Assembly (NCBI RefSeq): GCF_030063415.1
Contig: NZ_JASITA010000026.1
Coordinates: 51,792 to 115,791, forward strand
Reading direction: 5' to 3'
Source of the DNA: Streptomyces sp. H27-C3
GTDB lineage: Bacteria > Actinomycetota > Actinomycetes > Streptomycetales > Streptomycetaceae
DNA: 64,000 nt
A program made the position numbers and the translations under genes. The notes beneath the pieces were generated by a model. That model worked only from the letters and a program-made list of their open reading frames with translations, made no database searches and was not told the origin of the DNA. How positions within the stretch are numbered: the stretch's first letter is position 1; every line of letters starts with the position of its first letter. Positions 17,184-25,344 of this stretch are shown here, piece by piece.

Positions 17184-17752
17184 ATGGGGACGGAGACCGT
17201 CGAGGCGGTTGCGGAGCCGGCAGGAGTGCGCCGGCCGGGGCGGGTGGCCGTGGACTGGCTGACGACGACCGATCACAAGAAGATCGGGCATCTCTACCTG
17301 ATCACATCGTTCGTCTTCTTCCTGGCCGCCGGCCTGATGGCGCTGATGATGCGCGCCGAGCTGGCCGCCCCGGGCTTCAGCTGATGGACAACAACGAGTT
17401 CAACCAGGCGTTCACGATGCACGGCACGATCATGCTGCTGCTCTTCGCGACCCCGACGTCGCGTTCCCCCGGCTGAACATGCTCTCGTACTGTCTGGAAG
17501 ACCGCGAAGTACGGGAAGAAGGTCGACGTCGACGACCCCTGGGGCTACGGCCGTTCGATGGAGTGGGCGACCTCCGGCCCGCCGCCCCGCCACAACTTCG
17601 TCACGCTCCCCCGGATCCGCTCCGAGTCGCCCGCCTTCGATCTGCACCACCCCGAGTACGCGGCCTTCCAGCGGGCCACGCAGGTCACTCCGGCGCGCCT
17701 CGATCCAGAGAGCGCGCGAGGAGATCATGGGCCGACCGGATCCGTTCCGTGA
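17184..17752 (+). pseudogene. ctaD: remnant of cytochrome c oxidase subunit I (ctaD) with internal deletions
   Basis: Three pieces of subunit I are recognisable in order. First is the intact N-terminus from ATG 17184 (VDWLTTTDHKKIGHLYLITS ... MMRAELAAPG), ended by a TGA at 17382. Second is NQAFTMHGTIMLLLFATP followed directly, in another frame, by DVAFPRLNMLSY; the roughly 20 residues normally between them are gone. Third is the extreme C-terminus, WKTAKYGKKVDVDDPWGYGRSMEWATS ... PRIRSESPAFDLHHPEYA, again in a new frame. Essentially all heme and copper ligands are lost, leaving about 190 of over 550 residues. It cannot function as an oxidase; a working copy must lie elsewhere. Its 3' end overlaps the convergent WYL regulator. 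Confidence 0.9.
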
Positions 17753-18659
17753 GCTCCGGTGGCTCGACCACGTCGAAGTCGAAGCCCATGAGCATGATGT
17801 GAATGATCAGTACGTCGAGGCTCGCCGCCCCGGTGCGCAGCAGACAGCTGTGCTTGTCGACCGCCTCCAGGACGCCCGCACTGGGCGAGACGACCTGCGC
17901 GGCCTCCTCCATGGGCACCCGAAGCCGCACCACGGCCGTCGCGGCGTACGCCCGGTTGGACACCCCCTCGGAGACGTACGCCGCGAGGTCTTCGGCCGGC
18001 GGATCGCGGGGAACGAAGCGCGGGCCGTGCGGGGGCGCCGGGGTGATCCGGTCCGCCCGGAACGTACGCCAGTCGGACCGGTCCAGGTCCCAGCCGACGA
18101 GGTACCAGCGGCGTTCGGTGCACACCAGGCTGTGCGGCTCGACCGTGCGGCGGCTGGCGGCGCCCGTGTGGTCGCGGTAGTCGAAGCGCAGCCGCTCGCA
18201 GTCACGGCAGGCGTTGGCGAGCTCGGTGAGCACCGAGGCGTCGACGGTCGATGCCTGCGGGCCGCGCAGCATGGGGACGGTAAAGGCGTTGAGTGCGCCG
18301 ATCCGCCGTCTCAGCCGGTGCGGCAGGACCTGTTCGAGCTTGGCCAGGGCGCGTACGGAGGTTTCACCGATGCCCTCGACGCCGTTGCCTGCGGCGGTGC
18401 GCAGGCCCACCGCGACGGCCACCGCCTCCTCGTCCTCGAGCAGCAGCGGGGGCAACTCGGCCCCGGCTCCGAGCTGGTAGCCGCCGCCCGTGCCGGGGCT
18501 GGCGTTGACCGGGTAGCCGAGTTCGCGCAGCCGGTCCACGTCGCGCCGCACGGTGCGCGAGGTGACGCCGAGTCGGTCGGCCAGGGCCGGGCCCGACCAT
18601 TCGCGGTGGGCTTGAAGCAACGAGAGCAGGCGCAGCAGACGTGCTGAAGTGTCCAACAT
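17685..18659 (-). CDS. WYL-domain transcriptional regulator (YafY-like)
   Basis: This 324-aa regulator has an N-terminal HTH_11 helix-turn-helix (RLLRLLSLLQAHREWSGPALADRLGVTSRTVRRDVDRL, residues 7-45), then a wing GYPVNASPGTGGGYQLG. A WYL ligand-sensing domain spans about 140-225 (RRTVEPHSLVCTERRWYLVGWDLDRSDWRTFRADRI). A WCX-type C-terminal extension follows. ATG 18659 is the start. Such proteins often sense nucleotides or nucleic acids. The last 68 bp overlap the decayed ctaD 3' end on the other strand. Confidence 0.88.
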   Translation of the reverse strand: MLDTSARLLRLLSLLQAHREWSGPALADRLGVTSRTVRRDVDRLRELGYPVNASPGTGGGYQLGAGAELPPLLLEDEEAVAVAVGLRTAAGNGVEGIGETSVRALAKLEQVLPHRLRRRIGALNAFTVPMLRGPQASTVDASVLTELANACRDCERLRFDYRDHTGAASRRTVEPHSLVCTERRWYLVGWDLDRSDWRTFRADRITPAPPHGPRFVPRDPPAEDLAAYVSEGVSNRAYAATAVVRLRVPMEEAAQVVSPSAGVLEAVDKHSCLLRTGAASLDVLIIHIMLMGFDFDVVEPPELTERIRSAHDLLARSLDRGAPE

Positions 18660-18722
18660 ACGGCCGAGTCTGCCAGCGCTTGCGGACAGCCACGGTCCGC
18701 AAGGGTGGGGCTGCCGGGATGA

Positions 18723-19574
18723 CTACGGTGTCGGCTGCCTGGCGGTGTCGAGACGCACGCTGAGGTCGTTGTCGACGGTGAAGTACGGGTAGGCCGTGGT
18801 CGGCCGGGAAACGTCCGCGCCCTCGACGGGCAGCACCGGGTAGCGGAAGACGCCCTTCTTCTCCCAGATGTCGTCCAGGATCCGCCCGATCCGCACCCCG
18901 GCAGCGCCGTGGGGGCCCGTCGGACACAGCCACAGGTCCCACAGCCGCTGCTCGTCCCCGCGTCCCTCGGCCAGCGGCCCGTACGGCAGGGTGAAGGCGA
19001 ACGCACCGCCGCCGGTGCCCGTCACCGGCACTCGGTGCACCTGGTCCTTGTCCGCGCGCAGCCTGGCCTCGACGACCGCGCCCGCGGCGAGTCCGGTCCC
19101 GTACAGCCTGCCCTCCACCGTCATCGCGCCCTGCGCGAAGGCGAGCGCCCCGGACTCCGCGTGCGGCGACCGCAGCCAGCAGCGCACCGCGAGGCTGCCG
19201 TCGGCGGTCGGGTACGGGATGCGCACGGCGACCTGGGCTCGGTCGGTCTCGGGGGCGCGGTCCACGAGCGAGCGCAGGTCCCTGAGGCCGGGCTCGACGC
19301 GCTGCTCGGCGGCGCCGTCCCCCAGCGTGGTGAAGGCGTCCCAACGGCCCTCGGCCAGCTCGACGGTGCTGGGCAGCACTGCGCGCAGGCGGCCCTCTCC
19401 CGACGGGGTGAGCGGCAGCCGCATCTCGGCCGCCGCGCCCTTGCCGCCACGACGGCGCAGCACCAGCGCCGCGCCGGGCGACGGTTCCCCCGCCATGTCG
19501 AAGGTGACGCCGCCCGCGGAGTCCGCGACGCAGTCGGCGCGCGGCGGCCAGGTGCCGGTCGAGGTGCTGGTCAT
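18723..19574 (-). CDS. conserved protein coupled to a glycosyltransferase, function unclear
   Basis: This 283-aa protein has beta-rich, Ala/Arg-rich sequence, no membrane helix and no clear active site. Three similar modules may be present (residues about 15-75, 90-170 and 175-245), each with a strand pattern like RAVLPSTVELAEGRWD. Its start overlaps the stop of the upstream glycosyltransferase by ATGA at 19571-19574, indicating translational coupling, so it probably acts on the same glycan. I recall homologues labelled transferase, but I see no motif that proves it. Confidence 0.65.
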   Translation of the reverse strand: MTSTSTGTWPPRADCVADSAGGVTFDMAGEPSPGAALVLRRRGGKGAAAEMRLPLTPSGEGRLRAVLPSTVELAEGRWDAFTTLGDGAAEQRVEPGLRDLRSLVDRAPETDRAQVAVRIPYPTADGSLAVRCWLRSPHAESGALAFAQGAMTVEGRLYGTGLAAGAVVEARLRADKDQVHRVPVTGTGGGAFAFTLPYGPLAEGRGDEQRLWDLWLCPTGPHGAAGVRIGRILDDIWEKKGVFRYPVLPVEGADVSRPTTAYPYFTVDNDLSVRLDTARQPTP

Positions 19575-20854
19575 GCGGTCTGCCCTTTCCGGAGCACGGA
19601 GGCGGCCTTGTAGCGGAGGGAGTACGCGCCGTCGAGCACGGCTCCGCGGGCGAGACGCAGCGCGTCGTGCGTCCGGCTGCGTGAGCGGCCGTTCGCGCCC
19701 CGGGCGACGAGCTCGGTGAACAGCGTCTCGTGGCGTTCGGCGATGCGGGCCGGGTCGAAGCGCGCCGAGCTCGCCAGCGCCGCCGCGCCCATGGTGCGCC
19801 GCAGCTCATCGTCCTCGATCAGGCCCAGGAGCGCATCGGCTACCGCGCCGGAGCCGCCGGTGGGCACCAGCCGGCCGTCGGCCCGGTCGGTGATGATCTC
19901 GCCGGGTCCGTGCGGGCAGTCGGTGGAGACGACCGGTACGCCGCAGCGCATCGCCTCGACGATGGTCATGCCGAAGGACTCCGTGCTGGAGGTGACGGCG
20001 GCGATCGAGCCCTTGACCCATTCGGGCTCGATGGGGTTGGCGGTCCCCATCAGGAAGACGTGGTTGTAGAGGCCCAGCTCATTGATGAGGGCGTGCAGGG
20101 CGCTCTTCTCGTTGCCGCCCGCGTCGCCGCTGCCGTAGATGCGCAGCCGCCAGCCGGGGTGGGCGGCGGCCACCTTCGCGAAGGCCTCGATCAGCAGGTC
20201 GTAGCGCTTGACCTTGGTGAGGCGGCCGGCCGCGATGACCCATTTGCCGCTGCCGTCGGCGGGGGCGACGGTGGCCGCGGGCACGCTGTTGGGCACGGCC
20301 TCGATGCGGACGCCGGGCAGTTTGAGGCAGGTGCGGTAGGCGCGGGCGTCGGCCTCGGTGACAGTGGTGATGGCGTCGAGGAGGGCGTAGCGGTGGCTCA
20401 GTTCGCGGCGCAGGCGGTAGCCGTGTCCGTCGAGGGTGAGGTGCTCCTGGCCGACGCGCACCGGACCGCGCCTGGTCTGGCGGGCGATGTGCACGTTGAG
20501 CCCGGGGCGGGTGCCGACGACGACATCCGCCTCCATCGACTTCAAGTGCGCCGCGATGCGGGTGTCGGTGAGGCGGCTGTACTGCTTGTGCCGGCCGTCA
20601 CCGCGCGCGAAGACCTTGGCGGGGAGGGCGAAGAGCCGGTCGTCGCCGTCGAACCCCGGGCTCTTCTTCCGCAGGTCCACGAGGTGATCGAGGCGTACGC
20701 CGACGGGTGCGCCCAATGCGGGCTCGTCGCGGTGCCTGAAGACGGAGACGATCTCGACATCGTGCCGCTCGGCCAGCACCTGCGCAAGGTTGAACGTGGT
20801 GCGGATCGTGCCGCCGACGCCGTACGCGTTGTGGAGAAGAAAAGAGATGTGCAT
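19571..20854 (-). CDS. GT4-type glycosyltransferase
   Basis: This 427-aa GT-B fold retaining glycosyltransferase has N-terminal Rossmann region MHISFLLHNAYGVGGTIRTTF with the glycine loop for the donor. The C-terminal nucleotide-sugar site is KWVIAAGRLTKVKRYDLLIEAFAKVA, then SSTESFGMTIVEAMRCGVPVVSTDCPHGPGEII, containing the E-x7-E motif. No signal or membrane segment is present. The first gene of a two-gene operon, it is coupled to the next by ATGA. Acceptor unknown; teichoic-acid or cell-wall glycan synthesis is plausible. Confidence 0.88.
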   Translation of the reverse strand: MHISFLLHNAYGVGGTIRTTFNLAQVLAERHDVEIVSVFRHRDEPALGAPVGVRLDHLVDLRKKSPGFDGDDRLFALPAKVFARGDGRHKQYSRLTDTRIAAHLKSMEADVVVGTRPGLNVHIARQTRRGPVRVGQEHLTLDGHGYRLRRELSHRYALLDAITTVTEADARAYRTCLKLPGVRIEAVPNSVPAATVAPADGSGKWVIAAGRLTKVKRYDLLIEAFAKVAAAHPGWRLRIYGSGDAGGNEKSALHALINELGLYNHVFLMGTANPIEPEWVKGSIAAVTSSTESFGMTIVEAMRCGVPVVSTDCPHGPGEIITDRADGRLVPTGGSGAVADALLGLIEDDELRRTMGAAALASSARFDPARIAERHETLFTELVARGANGRSRSRTHDALRLARGAVLDGAYSLRYKAASVLRKGQTA

Positions 20855-21016
20855 ACGCTGACGAGTCCCCCTGATCGTCCGCAGACCTTGACCAGAGGTC
20901 CACTTGCCTTCAAGATTGGACTGTACTTGGCGTTTTCGGGTTGTTTCGGATGCTATCCGAATCGTTCCTGAACGGTTGTCGCATTGATAGCCCGCGCGAG
21001 CAACCTTTCACCCGCT

Positions 21017-21462
21017 TCACTCATCAGGGTCGATAGGAAGCTGTGGAGCGGTGAAACAGTTCTCGTTCATGTCGCCGCCCTGAGTGACCCAGCCCTCCCC
21101 GTCCTTCCAGCGCGCCACCGACAGGCAGGTGCGCCTCGCCTGGGGCGGCTGCGCCCGGTGCTCGTGGGTGACCGGGAGCAGCAGACCGCGCGCGGTGTAC
21201 GGCTCGGCCCGGTTCAGATATGCCTCGACGCACGCGCGCGTGAGCCGCACGACCTCGCCGCGTCCGTGAACCACACCCCGGCAGCCCAGCCCTCCAACTG
21301 CCACTGCGAGAGCGCCCGGCCCTTCATCGCCTCGCGGAGGTCCCGAACGGCCGGATGGCTCTTGTCCTCGGCGTTACGGCTGGCTCCGGTCGCCCCCAGT
21401 GCGTTGCGGCAGCGCGGCGCGTTCTTGAAGTCCTCCGGGACGGTGGCCGACCAGTCATGCAC
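21017..21462 (-). pseudogene. frameshifted hypothetical gene
   Basis: From GTG 21462 the frame reads VHDWSATVPEDFKNAPRC ... GWAAGVWFTDAA. It is then continued only in another frame by VVRLTRACVEAYLNRAEPYTARG ... NENCFTAPQLPIDPDE, ending at 21017. The break lies at about 21245-21265 and one base suffices to explain it. The joined product of about 148 residues has ordinary, balanced composition, unlike shadow frames here. No family is recognised. It could be a real pseudogene or a sequencing error. Confidence 0.5.
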
Positions 21463-21466
21463 ATGG

Positions 21467-21870
21467 GTGACCTTCGCGAGGACGCGACCGCACGACAGGG
21501 TGCCGCACCCCGTGTTCTGGGCCGGCCTGACGGCCCTGGCCTGCGGCGCGGTGCTCTGTGTGATCGGCTGGTACGGCATGTCCGGCGAGCGCTTCGCCGA
21601 GAGGCAACTCCCTTACGACCTCGGGGGCAATAGTGCGCGGGCTCCCGACGCCCCGCGACTCCGCCTCCGGCGTTGTCGTCGGTCGACGACGCTCCGCGTC
21701 GCCTCCCTCCTCCGCCTTGGACGCGAAGCCGCAGGACGCCACTCGCTGATCCACACTCCATTGCCCCCGAGGTCGTTACCTCGCCTCCTGCACGGTGCCC
21801 GGAGCGGCGCTGACTCATCGCCGCCGCCGTGCTCGTCGCCCGCGGCGACGAGCGTCCCTCGCCGCCGCGC
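21467..21870 (+). pseudogene. small membrane-protein gene disrupted by a miniature element and a frameshift
   Basis: Starting at GTG 21467 the product has one helix, FWAGLTALACGAVLCVIGWYGMSG, followed by ERFAERQLPY. Here the 160-bp miniature element interrupts the frame. Excising the element plus one TTA rejoins ERQLPY to LASCTVPGAAL in frame, restoring what looks like a second membrane segment. A further frameshift near 21812 leads to IAAAVLVARGDE. The gene is therefore dead twice over. The ABC ATPase remnant follows on the same strand. Confidence 0.65.
21613..21778. mobile_element. miniature inverted-repeat element, copy 1 (160 bp, TTA duplication)
   Basis: The element body is 21616-21775. 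It starts CGACCTCGGGGGCAAT and ends with the exact reverse complement ATTGCCCCCGAGGTCG, a 16-bp perfect terminal repeat extending with one mismatch. TTA flanks both sides (21613-21615, 21776-21778) as target duplication. It encodes no transposase. The first about 54 bp are nearly identical to the copy at 50529-50588, after which the copies diverge; a GTCGTCG-GT-CGACGAC hairpin lies inside. It inserted into a membrane-protein gene. Confidence 0.8.
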
Positions 21871-21894
21871 GAGGAAGGGCCGGGCCGGCGGATC

Positions 21895-22428
21895 CGCCCC
21901 CCGGCCGCCCCTGCGCGCCCGCGGCATCCGGGTCGCTTGCGGCACCTTCACCGCGCTCGACGGAGTCGACCTCACCGTCACGCCGGGGCGCGTCACCGGC
22001 CTCGTCGGGGCCAATTGGGACGGCAAGAGCACCCTCTTCCACTGCTTGTGCGGCAAGCTTCGCCCGGACGCGGGGCGGGTCGAGCTGGACGGCGTGGACA
22101 TCACGCGCAGACCCGCACGCGCCTCGGCATCGCCAGGACCTTCCAGCAGCTCGCCGTCTTCCCCTCCCTCAGCGTCGAGGAGAACGTGCGGCTCGGCGCC
22201 GAGCAGGGCCACGCCCGCGCCCCGGGCGCCGTCGAGCCCGTACTGCGGCTCCTGGACCTCGCCGGGCCCGTGCGCCGGCTCCCCGCCGCCGGTCTGCCCA
22301 CCGGCGCACTGCGGCGGGTTGAGCTGGGCAGGGCGCTCGCAGGCCCGGCGCACACCCTGCTGCTCGCTTCCGGCAGCTGTCTCACTCTCCGCGCCCGACG
22401 GTTCGATTCCGTTCCCTTCCGCGCGTGA
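21895..22428 (+). pseudogene. truncated, frameshifted ABC ATPase (LivG/LivF type)
   Basis: The first part reads LRARGIRVACGTFTALDGVDLTVTPGRVTGLVGANWDGKSTLFHCLCGKLRPDAGRVELDGVDITR. The expected Walker A GxNGAGKST has become GANWDGKST. After about 22110 the continuation is in another frame: RTRLGIARTFQQLAVFPSLSVEENVRLGAEQG ... LRRVELGRALAGPAHTLLL. The sequence ends exactly before Walker B, where unrelated sequence resembling a tRNA 3' half starts. This architecture is that of branched-chain amino-acid type ATPases. It is non-functional. Confidence 0.8.
22398..22424 (+). other. tRNA-like 3' fragment (T-arm plus acceptor strand), possible old att site
   Basis: GACGG TTCGATT CCGTT folds as a 5-bp T-stem with a canonical T-loop, then CCCTTCC as a 7-nt acceptor strand. 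No matching GGAAGGG 5' strand, D-arm or anticodon arm is seen upstream, so this is not a full tRNA. It sits at the point where the ABC ATPase homology ends. It could be chance. Confidence 0.3.
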
Positions 22429-22507
22429 CCCCGGCCACAGGTCACCCGTTGTTCAGTTGACGAGCCGGGAACCTCCCGGCACCCGCACCGAGTTCGAGGA
22501 GCCACCC

Positions 22508-23299
22508 GTGTCGCGCATGCTCGACGTCAGCGACGACGTACGCGCCGAGATCGGCAATGAAGAGGCCGAGCGGCTGCTCTCCGGCGGCAACGCCCCGGGC
22601 AGCTACGACTGCACCTCATGCCGTACCCCGGGCGACTCAGATCAAGAACGCACCAGCACGGTGCTGTTCGTCGGCGACGAGACCGCGGTCCTCGCCTTCG
22701 CCCATGCCACCTGCATCCCCTCGCAGGTGGTCCAGGTCGCCGAGGAACACCTGCAGGGCGCCGTACGCAGCATCACCGGCGGCGGCCCCGAGAGCCCCGG
22801 CGGCGGCCCCACCGACCTCGCGTCGGACCAGGCCGTGCTCGGCATCACCAGCGGTCTCGTACTGATCAACCACCAGCTCCACCCGGCGCTGGTCGTCGAG
22901 CCGACAGGGCCCATCGCCCGCCCGGGTTCCCTCGGCGGCACCGACGAGTTCCTGCCGCTCCTCACCGACCAGGGCTTCCAGCAGGTCGCCAACCTGGACC
23001 AGCCGCCCGCCTTGCTGCCCGGCTGGTCCGTCCTGCTCGCCGCCGGTCAGCTGCACGCCGTGCTCCAGCCCGGCGCGGGCGGCGGCCCTGCCGTCTCCTG
23101 GTGGCAGGCCCACCAGCCGCTCCAGGTGACCGACGGCTGGCGCGCCGCGGCCAACAGGTCGCACACCGTGCTGGTCTTCGCGGCGCCCGTCGGCTCCATC
23201 GGTCAGCAGCCCCGCGAGGACCTGCTGCGCGACATGCTGGAGAAGGCAGCGGCCGGGGGCCTGCTGGTCGGCGCCGCGATGCCGCTGGCCGGCACCTGA
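22508..23299 (+). CDS. conserved hypothetical protein with CxxC motif
   Basis: This 263-aa soluble protein starts at GTG 22508, supported by GAGGAG at 22496-22501. It has SYDCTSCRTPG near residue 34-44 and a further Cys in HATCIPS near 70, a pattern that could bind zinc or be redox active. Beyond that it is a mixed alpha/beta sequence, with LVLINHQLHPALVVEPTGPI and LPGWSVLLAAGQLHAVLQPG suggestive of repeated beta modules. No signal peptide or membrane segment. I recognise it as conserved in Streptomyces but know no function. The frame upstream is open but contains only pseudogene material. Confidence 0.75.
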   Translation: MSRMLDVSDDVRAEIGNEEAERLLSGGNAPGSYDCTSCRTPGDSDQERTSTVLFVGDETAVLAFAHATCIPSQVVQVAEEHLQGAVRSITGGGPESPGGGPTDLASDQAVLGITSGLVLINHQLHPALVVEPTGPIARPGSLGGTDEFLPLLTDQGFQQVANLDQPPALLPGWSVLLAAGQLHAVLQPGAGGGPAVSWWQAHQPLQVTDGWRAAANRSHTVLVFAAPVGSIGQQPREDLLRDMLEKAAAGGLLVGAAMPLAGT

Positions 23300-23399
23300 C
23301 GGGGCCGCACGGCCGCGCCGAGCTTCCACGCACCCCCGCCGAACAGCGAATTCGCCGCTCGGCCCGCATCCGAGAGGCGATGGGGTCGTTGCCACATAT

Positions 23400-23777
23400 G
23401 TGCACTCATACGACCCCTCCCGCCATCAGCAGTACCCGAACCCGATCCCCGCGATGCGCCCTCCCCATCAGGCCCCGCAGGCCGAGCAGTCGCACACCCC
23501 GATCTACGACGCCCTGTACTCGGAGTACCTCAGGTCCTTCCGGGCTCTGCCCGGAGATCGCAACGGCGAGGATGATCCGGGGGGCACTGACTTCGGCCCG
23601 AGGACGCACCAGGGCCAGGGGACCGGTTCCGGACAGCACGGCGGCTACGGGACCCACTCCGGCCAGGGGATGAACAGCGGCCACACCAGTTCCTGGCACA
23701 GCAACAGCAATGGGCGGCAGCACACCGGAAATCACTTTCCGGCGGCGCTGCCGCCCGCCCCCCGCAGAGGGTTCTGA
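23400..23777 (+). CDS. small hydrophilic Streptomyces protein
   Basis: This 125-aa protein starts at GTG 23400 (VHSYDPSRHQQYPNP). A conserved-looking core TPIYDALYSEYLRSFRALPGDR at about residues 33-54 is predicted helical. The rest is a Gly/His/Ser-rich low-complexity tail (QGQGTGSGQHGGYGTHSGQG) that may be disordered. It has no membrane segment or known domain. It is convergent with der, with a shared terminator between. Confidence 0.65.
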   Translation: MHSYDPSRHQQYPNPIPAMRPPHQAPQAEQSHTPIYDALYSEYLRSFRALPGDRNGEDDPGGTDFGPRTHQGQGTGSGQHGGYGTHSGQGMNSGHTSSWHSNSNGRQHTGNHFPAALPPAPRRGF

Positions 23778-23808
23778 GCCCCGGGACCCGTCCGGGCCCC
23801 AAGGACTC

Positions 23809-23831
23809 GGGGCGCCCTCACCGGGCGCCCC
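23809..23831. terminator. bidirectional terminator between the small protein gene and der
   Basis: GGGGCGCCC (23809-23817) and GGGCGCCCC (23823-23831) form a 9-bp perfect stem in the gap between convergent stops. Confidence 0.65.
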
Positions 23832-23841
23832 CCGTCACTGC

Positions 23842-25296
23842 CTACTTGTTGCGGCCGCGCTTCTCGCGCACCCGCACCGAGATGTGGATCGGGGTGCCAT
23901 CGAAGCCGAACTCCTCGCGCAGCCGGCGCTCGACGAAGCGCCGGTAGCCCGCCTCCAGGAAGCCCGAGGCGAACAGCACGAACCGCGGCGGCTTGGCGCC
24001 CGCCTGCGTACCGAAGAGGATGCGGGGCTGCTTGCCGCCACGCACCGGGTGCGGGTGGGAGGCCACGATCTCGCCGAGGAAGGCGTTGAGCCTGCCCGTC
24101 GGGATCCGGGTCTCCCAGCCCTTCAGCGCCGTCTCGATCGCCGGTACCAGCTTCTCCATGTGGCGGCCGGTCAGTGCCGAGACGTTCACCCGGGGCGCCC
24201 AGGCGACCTGGGCCAGCTCGGTCTCGATGTCGCGCTCAAGGTAGTAGCGGCGGTCCTCGTCGAGGGTGTCCCACTTGTTGTACGCGATGACGATCGCGCG
24301 ACCCGCCTCGACGGCCATCGTGATGATCCGCTGGTCCTGCACGGTGATGGACTCGCTCGCGTCGATCAGTACGACCGCGACCTCGGCCTTCGAGACGGCG
24401 GCGGCGGTACGCAGCGAGGCGTAGTAGTCCGCGCCTTCCTGGAGGTGGACGCGGCGGCGGATGCCGGCCGTGTCGATGAACTTCCAGGTGACGCCGCCGA
24501 GCTCGATCAGCTCGTCGACCGGGTCGCGGGTGGTGCCGGCCTGCTCGTTGACGACGACACGGTCCTCCTTCGCCACCCGGTTCAGGAGCGAGGACTTACC
24601 GACGTTCGGGCGGCCGATGAGCGCGATACGGCGGGGGCCGCCGACGGTCAGGCCGAAGGTCTGGGCCGGCGCCTCGGGCAGCGCTTCGAGGACGGCGTCG
24701 AGCATGTCGCCGGTGCCGCGGCCGTGCAGCGATGAGACGGGGTGCGGCATGCCGAGGCCGAGCGACCACAGCGAGGTCGCGTCGGCCTCGCCGCTCTGGC
24801 CGTCGACCTTGTTGGCGCACAGCACGACGGGCTTGCCGGCCTTGCGCAACAGCCTGACGACGGCCTCGTCGGTGTCGGTCGCTCCGACCGTGGCGTCCAC
24901 CACGAAGACGACCGCGTCACAGGCCTCGATCGCGTACTCGGCCTGGGCGGCCACGGAGGCGTCGAGCCCCAGTACGTCCTGCTCCCAGCCACCGGTGTCG
25001 ACGACCTTGAAGCGGCGGCCGGCCCATTCGGCCTCGTAGGTGACGCGGTCGCGGGTGACGCCGGGCTTGTCCTGGACGACGGCCTCGCGACGGCCGATGA
25101 TGCGGTTCACCAAGGTCGACTTGCCGACATTGGGGCGGCCGACGACGGCGAGGGTGGGCAGCGGGCCGTGTCCGGCGAGCGCTCCCTCCACTTCCTCGGG
25201 GTCGAAGCCCTCGGTCGCGGCGAGCTCCATGAACTCCGCGTACTCGGCGTCGCCAAGCGATCCATGCTCGTCGCCGGAGTGATTCTGGTCGTTCAT
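23842..25296 (-). CDS. der: ribosome-assembly GTPase Der (EngA)
   Basis: This 484-aa tandem-domain GTPase is needed for 50S subunit maturation. Domain 1 has G1 GRPNVGKST (about 53-61), G3 DTGG and G4 NKVD. Domain 2 has G1 GRPNVGKSS (about 229-237), G3 DTAG and G4 NKWD. A KH-like C-terminal domain follows (PHPVRGGKQPRILFGTQAG ... SGFLEAGYRRFVERRLREEFGFDGTPIHI), ending in a basic tail. The acidic N-terminal extension of about 45 residues is normal for actinobacterial Der. It is last in the cmk-plsC-der run but separated from plsC by 48 bp. Confidence 0.97.
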   Translation of the reverse strand: MNDQNHSGDEHGSLGDAEYAEFMELAATEGFDPEEVEGALAGHGPLPTLAVVGRPNVGKSTLVNRIIGRREAVVQDKPGVTRDRVTYEAEWAGRRFKVVDTGGWEQDVLGLDASVAAQAEYAIEACDAVVFVVDATVGATDTDEAVVRLLRKAGKPVVLCANKVDGQSGEADATSLWSLGLGMPHPVSSLHGRGTGDMLDAVLEALPEAPAQTFGLTVGGPRRIALIGRPNVGKSSLLNRVAKEDRVVVNEQAGTTRDPVDELIELGGVTWKFIDTAGIRRRVHLQEGADYYASLRTAAAVSKAEVAVVLIDASESITVQDQRIITMAVEAGRAIVIAYNKWDTLDEDRRYYLERDIETELAQVAWAPRVNVSALTGRHMEKLVPAIETALKGWETRIPTGRLNAFLGEIVASHPHPVRGGKQPRILFGTQAGAKPPRFVLFASGFLEAGYRRFVERRLREEFGFDGTPIHISVRVREKRGRNK

Positions 25297-25344
25297 GAAG
25301 TCCGTTCCTCGTTCATCATCGATGGCCCACGATCGCGTGGTCCA

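Noticed and set aside
22398..22424. A complete tRNA gene.
   Set aside because: Only the T-arm and one acceptor strand are seen; no D-arm, anticodon arm or matching 5' acceptor strand.
20984..23299. A 771-residue open frame on the plus strand that looks like one large protein.
   Set aside because: It is a chain of unrelated pieces: antisense of a hypothetical gene, a membrane-protein remnant, a MITE, an ABC fragment and finally the real gene starting at GTG 22508 with its own binding site.
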